Assembly: GCF_000426645.1 (NCBI RefSeq)
Contig: NZ_AUFT01000001.1
Location: 558,001 to 622,000, forward strand
Length of the DNA: 64,000 nucleotides
From: Nakamurella lactea DSM 19367
GTDB lineage: Bacteria; Actinomycetota; Actinomycetes; Mycobacteriales; Nakamurellaceae
Direction: 5' to 3'
Position 1 is the first letter of the stretch; each line of letters opens with the position of its first letter. This document shows, one piece after another, positions 61,901-64,000 of the stretch. The translations under genes and the position numbers were made by a program. Under the pieces are notes generated by a model. The model was not told the origin of the DNA. It was given only the letters and a program-made list of their open reading frames with translations, and did no database searches.

Positions 61901-63145
61901 ATGGCTGATCACCAGAACGTCCCGATCGATCCGACGCTGACGGACCTGTACAAGGATCTGCATCGGCATCCGGAACTCGGCTTCCAGGAGCACCGCACCG
62001 CGGAGATCGTCGCCGATCGCCTCCGGAAGTCCGGGTACGACGTGACCAGCGGCATCGGTCGGACCGGTGTGGTCGGAATCCTCAAGAACGGGTCAGGGCC
62101 GACCGCGTTGCTGCGCGCGGACATGGATGCACTGCCGGTCAAGGAGGACACCGGCCTGGACTACGCCAGCACCGCGACCGCGACCGACGGGAGCGGCAAG
62201 ACGGTCCCGGTCGACCATGCCTGCGGGCACGACCTGCACACCACGTGTCTGCTCGGTGCCGCCGACGTGCTCGCTCAGGATCGGGCGAGTTGGGCCGGCA
62301 CCTTGCTCGTGGTGTTCCAGCCCGCCGAGGAACTCGGCAGTGGCGCGCAGGCGATGGTGGACGACGGACTGTACGACCGATTCCCCAAGCCCGACATCGT
62401 CCTCGGCCAGCACGTGGCACCGCTGCCGGCGGGAAAGATCGCTGGCCACCCCGGAGCCTCCTATGCGGGATCGGATTCGCTGCGGGTCCGACTGATCGGA
62501 CGAGGGGCGCACGGCTCCATGCCGCAGGCGTCGATCGACCCGATCGTGATGGCCGCGGAGACGGTGCTACGTCTCCAGACTGTCATTTCCCGTGAGATCC
62601 CGAGTACCGCGACAGCCGTCTTGACCGTCGGGTCGATCCACGCCGGTGACGCGGCGAACGTCATCCCCGGCGAGGCCGAGTTGCAGCTCAACATCCGCAG
62701 CTACACCGACGACGTTCGGCAGCGCATCCTCGGCGCGGTCGACCGGATCGTCCGGGGCGAGGCCTCGACGGCGGGCGCCACCGAGGAGCCAACCATCACC
62801 GAGATCGAACGGTTCCCCGTCGTCATCAACGATCCAGCCGCTTTGGCCCGGACGCTGGACACGTTTGCTGCGTGGTTGGGGGCCGACAACATCCTGGACC
62901 CCGGTGCGGGAGCGGGCAGCGAGGATGTGGGCATCCTGGCGACGGCGGCGGGTGCGCCGCTGTCGTACTGGCTGCTCGGCGGCACCGACCCGTCGCTGTT
63001 CACCACCGGCGACATGAACGATCCCGCGCTGCTCACGGTGCCGTCGAACCATTCGCCGCACTACGCGCCGGTGATCGACCCCACCCTGGCGAACGGGGTC
63101 ACCGCGCTCGTCGCCGCGACCCGGACGTGGCTGCCGGCCTCTTAG
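61901..63145 (+). CDS. M20D amidohydrolase (hippurate/IAA-amino acid hydrolase type)
   Basis: A 414-residue metalloamidase. Metal ligands are Cys108 and His110 in DHACGHDLH, Glu143/Glu144 in PAEELGSG, and the late His in PSNHSPHY. The dimerisation (lid) domain lies at about 190-300. Such enzymes release amino acids from N-acyl or N-aroyl conjugates. ATG with GAGGAG upstream. Single gene between the exporter and the 2-oxoacid dehydrogenase genes. Confidence 0.9.
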   Translation: MADHQNVPIDPTLTDLYKDLHRHPELGFQEHRTAEIVADRLRKSGYDVTSGIGRTGVVGILKNGSGPTALLRADMDALPVKEDTGLDYASTATATDGSGKTVPVDHACGHDLHTTCLLGAADVLAQDRASWAGTLLVVFQPAEELGSGAQAMVDDGLYDRFPKPDIVLGQHVAPLPAGKIAGHPGASYAGSDSLRVRLIGRGAHGSMPQASIDPIVMAAETVLRLQTVISREIPSTATAVLTVGSIHAGDAANVIPGEAELQLNIRSYTDDVRQRILGAVDRIVRGEASTAGATEEPTITEIERFPVVINDPAALARTLDTFAAWLGADNILDPGAGAGSEDVGILATAAGAPLSYWLLGGTDPSLFTTGDMNDPALLTVPSNHSPHYAPVIDPTLANGVTALVAATRTWLPAS

Positions 63146-63165
63146 GGCGATCCGCTGCCCGGGAG

Positions 63166-63399
63166 TCAGTCGATCCTGGCGATCACCGTCCCCTGGCTGA
63201 CCTCGCTCTCCTCCGCCACCAGCAGATGGATCACCCCGGCAACCGGCGCCACCACCTCGGCATCCACCTTGTCCATCTGCACCTCGGCCAGCAGCGTCTC
63301 GGCGGCGACCTGCTGCCCGTCGGTGACGTACCAGGTGGAGAGCAACCCGGTGGCTTCCTGTTTCTCCTGCGAGAGCACCGGGAACACGACGTCCGTCAC
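63166..63399 (-). CDS. stand-alone lipoyl-domain protein
   Basis: A 77-residue single-domain protein. The lipoyl/biotinyl domain has the attachment lysine Lys44 in EVQMDKVDAEV. It lacks the peripheral-subunit-binding and catalytic domains of an E2. The GTG start at 63399 overlaps the stop of the E1 beta gene (GTGA). It probably carries the lipoyl arm for the adjacent 2-oxoacid dehydrogenase; a true E2 may be encoded elsewhere. Confidence 0.8.
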   Translation of the reverse strand: MTDVVFPVLSQEKQEATGLLSTWYVTDGQQVAAETLLAEVQMDKVDAEVVAPVAGVIHLLVAEESEVSQGTVIARID

Positions 63400-64000
63400 G
63401 CCATCACCGCCCTGATCGCAGCAGCGATCCGGTCCTGGCGCGGCAGTGCCGCGTACTCCAATGCCCTGGCATACGGGATCGGCACGTCCGGCACCGCCAC
63501 CCGCTGCACCGGTGCGCGCAGCATGCCGGGATCGACATCGGTGACGGTGGAGGCGATCTCGGCCGATAGTCCGAACGAGAGATAGTCCTCGTCCACCACC
63601 ACCAGCCGGCCGGTCTTGCTCACCGAATCCAGGACTGCCTGCCGGTCCAGCGGCACCAGCGACCGCAGGTCGATCACCTCGGCGTCGATCCCGCTGCCGG
63701 CGAGTTCGTCGGCCACGTCCAGGCAGTGGTGTACCGACAAGGAGACCGTGACAACTGTTACGTCGCTTCCTTCCCGCACCACGTTGGCCTTGCCGATCGG
63801 CACCAGATACTCGCCCTCTGGCACCACATCGATCGACCGGCGGTTCTTCGACATCCACGGCAGTCCCATCACCCCCTTGTGGAACATGTAGACCACCGGC
63901 GAATCGTCCCGGATCGCCGACGCCATCAGTCCTTTCGCGTCCGCCGGGTTCGATGGCACCACCACCTTCATGCCGGGCAGATGGGCGAACGTGCCCCACA
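63396..64000 (-). CDS. 2-oxoacid dehydrogenase E1 beta subunit (partial, 5' end outside window)
   Basis: The last 201 codons of a transketolase-like beta subunit; it reads from the right edge as WGTFAHLPGMKVVVPSNPADAKGL and continues with FHKGVMGLPW, GKANVVREGSDVTVVTVSL, EVIDLRSLVPLD and the C-terminal VVDEDYLSFGLSAEI. The family includes the branched-chain, acetoin and pyruvate dehydrogenases. It is coupled to the lipoyl-domain gene. The start lies beyond base 64000. Confidence 0.88.
   Translation of the reverse strand, partial: WGTFAHLPGMKVVVPSNPADAKGLMASAIRDDSPVVYMFHKGVMGLPWMSKNRRSIDVVPEGEYLVPIGKANVVREGSDVTVVTVSLSVHHCLDVADELAGSGIDAEVIDLRSLVPLDRQAVLDSVSKTGRLVVVDEDYLSFGLSAEIASTVTDVDPGMLRAPVQRVAVPDVPIPYARALEYAALPRQDRIAAAIRAVMA

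Noticed and set aside
1-64000. CRISPR arrays, rRNA/tRNA genes, insertion sequences, prophage
   Set aside because: Searched by eye; no regular repeat-spacer pattern, no transposase or integrase motifs and no conserved RNA gene sequence were seen.

Overview
The window is a high-GC, gene-dense chromosomal segment from an actinobacterium (Actinomycetota). Support: C- or G-ending codons dominate every gene; a WhiB-family Fe-S regulator (whiB7) is present; three DinB-fold or mycothiol-dependent enzymes imply mycothiol chemistry; and two gene blocks have the order known from Mycobacterium tuberculosis (Rv3194c-Rv3199c, and the hrcA-dnaJ2-rsmE / phoH-ybeY-CBS-era block). The genus cannot be fixed from the sequence alone. 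I saw no rRNA, tRNA, CRISPR array, transposase or prophage gene.

Layout. 1-20.8 kb: the whiB7/uvrD2 neighbourhood (PDZ/Lon-type protease, zincin, ThiF/E1-like protein, ABC1 kinase, whiB7, uvrD2, nudC, an M16 peptidase pair). An aldo/keto reductase, a two-component system and a divergent ABC exporter are interposed. 20.8-37.9 kb: almost all on the minus strand, the conserved housekeeping string hrcA-dnaJ-rsmE ... HIT ... phoH-ybeY-corC-era. It is broken by an accessory insert (alpha/beta hydrolase, secreted proteins, PadR plus membrane protein, TetR plus a mycothiol-type enzyme, and an MFS exporter). phoH carries a 365-residue in-frame intein. 38-49 kb: hemW, flanked by two copies of a structured 84-bp repeat; an MMPL exporter with its TetR and twin operators; a crotonase; small membrane peptides; a zinc alcohol dehydrogenase; secreted and lipoproteins. 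49-64 kb: lepA, an HdeD-like protein, a 1336-residue secreted subtilase divergent from two coupled LuxR-like paralogues, a heterodimeric ABC exporter, an M20 amidohydrolase, and the end of a 2-oxoacid dehydrogenase operon that continues past the right edge.

How the genes work together. The whiB7 unit looks like a self-regulated antibiotic-stress switch. It has a promoter with an AT-rich block exactly 3 bp upstream of a -35 box, a long leader with repeated complementary GGTTCC/GGAACC segments, a 65-codon leader ORF, and a 42-residue basic peptide gene downstream. The phoH-ybeY-corC-era genes overlap start to stop, so ribosome/RNA maturation (YbeY, Era) is tied to the intein-containing PhoH. 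Regulator-target pairs with visible coupling are the histidine kinase/response regulator next to an ABC exporter, PadR/membrane protein, TetR/mycothiol-type enzyme opposite MFS, and TetR/MMPL opposite a crotonase.

Most notable: the PhoH intein, which has the W-C-T residues of class 3 inteins plus LAGLIDADG blocks; the whiB7 regulatory region; and the repeat pair around hemW, whose variable segments still pair.
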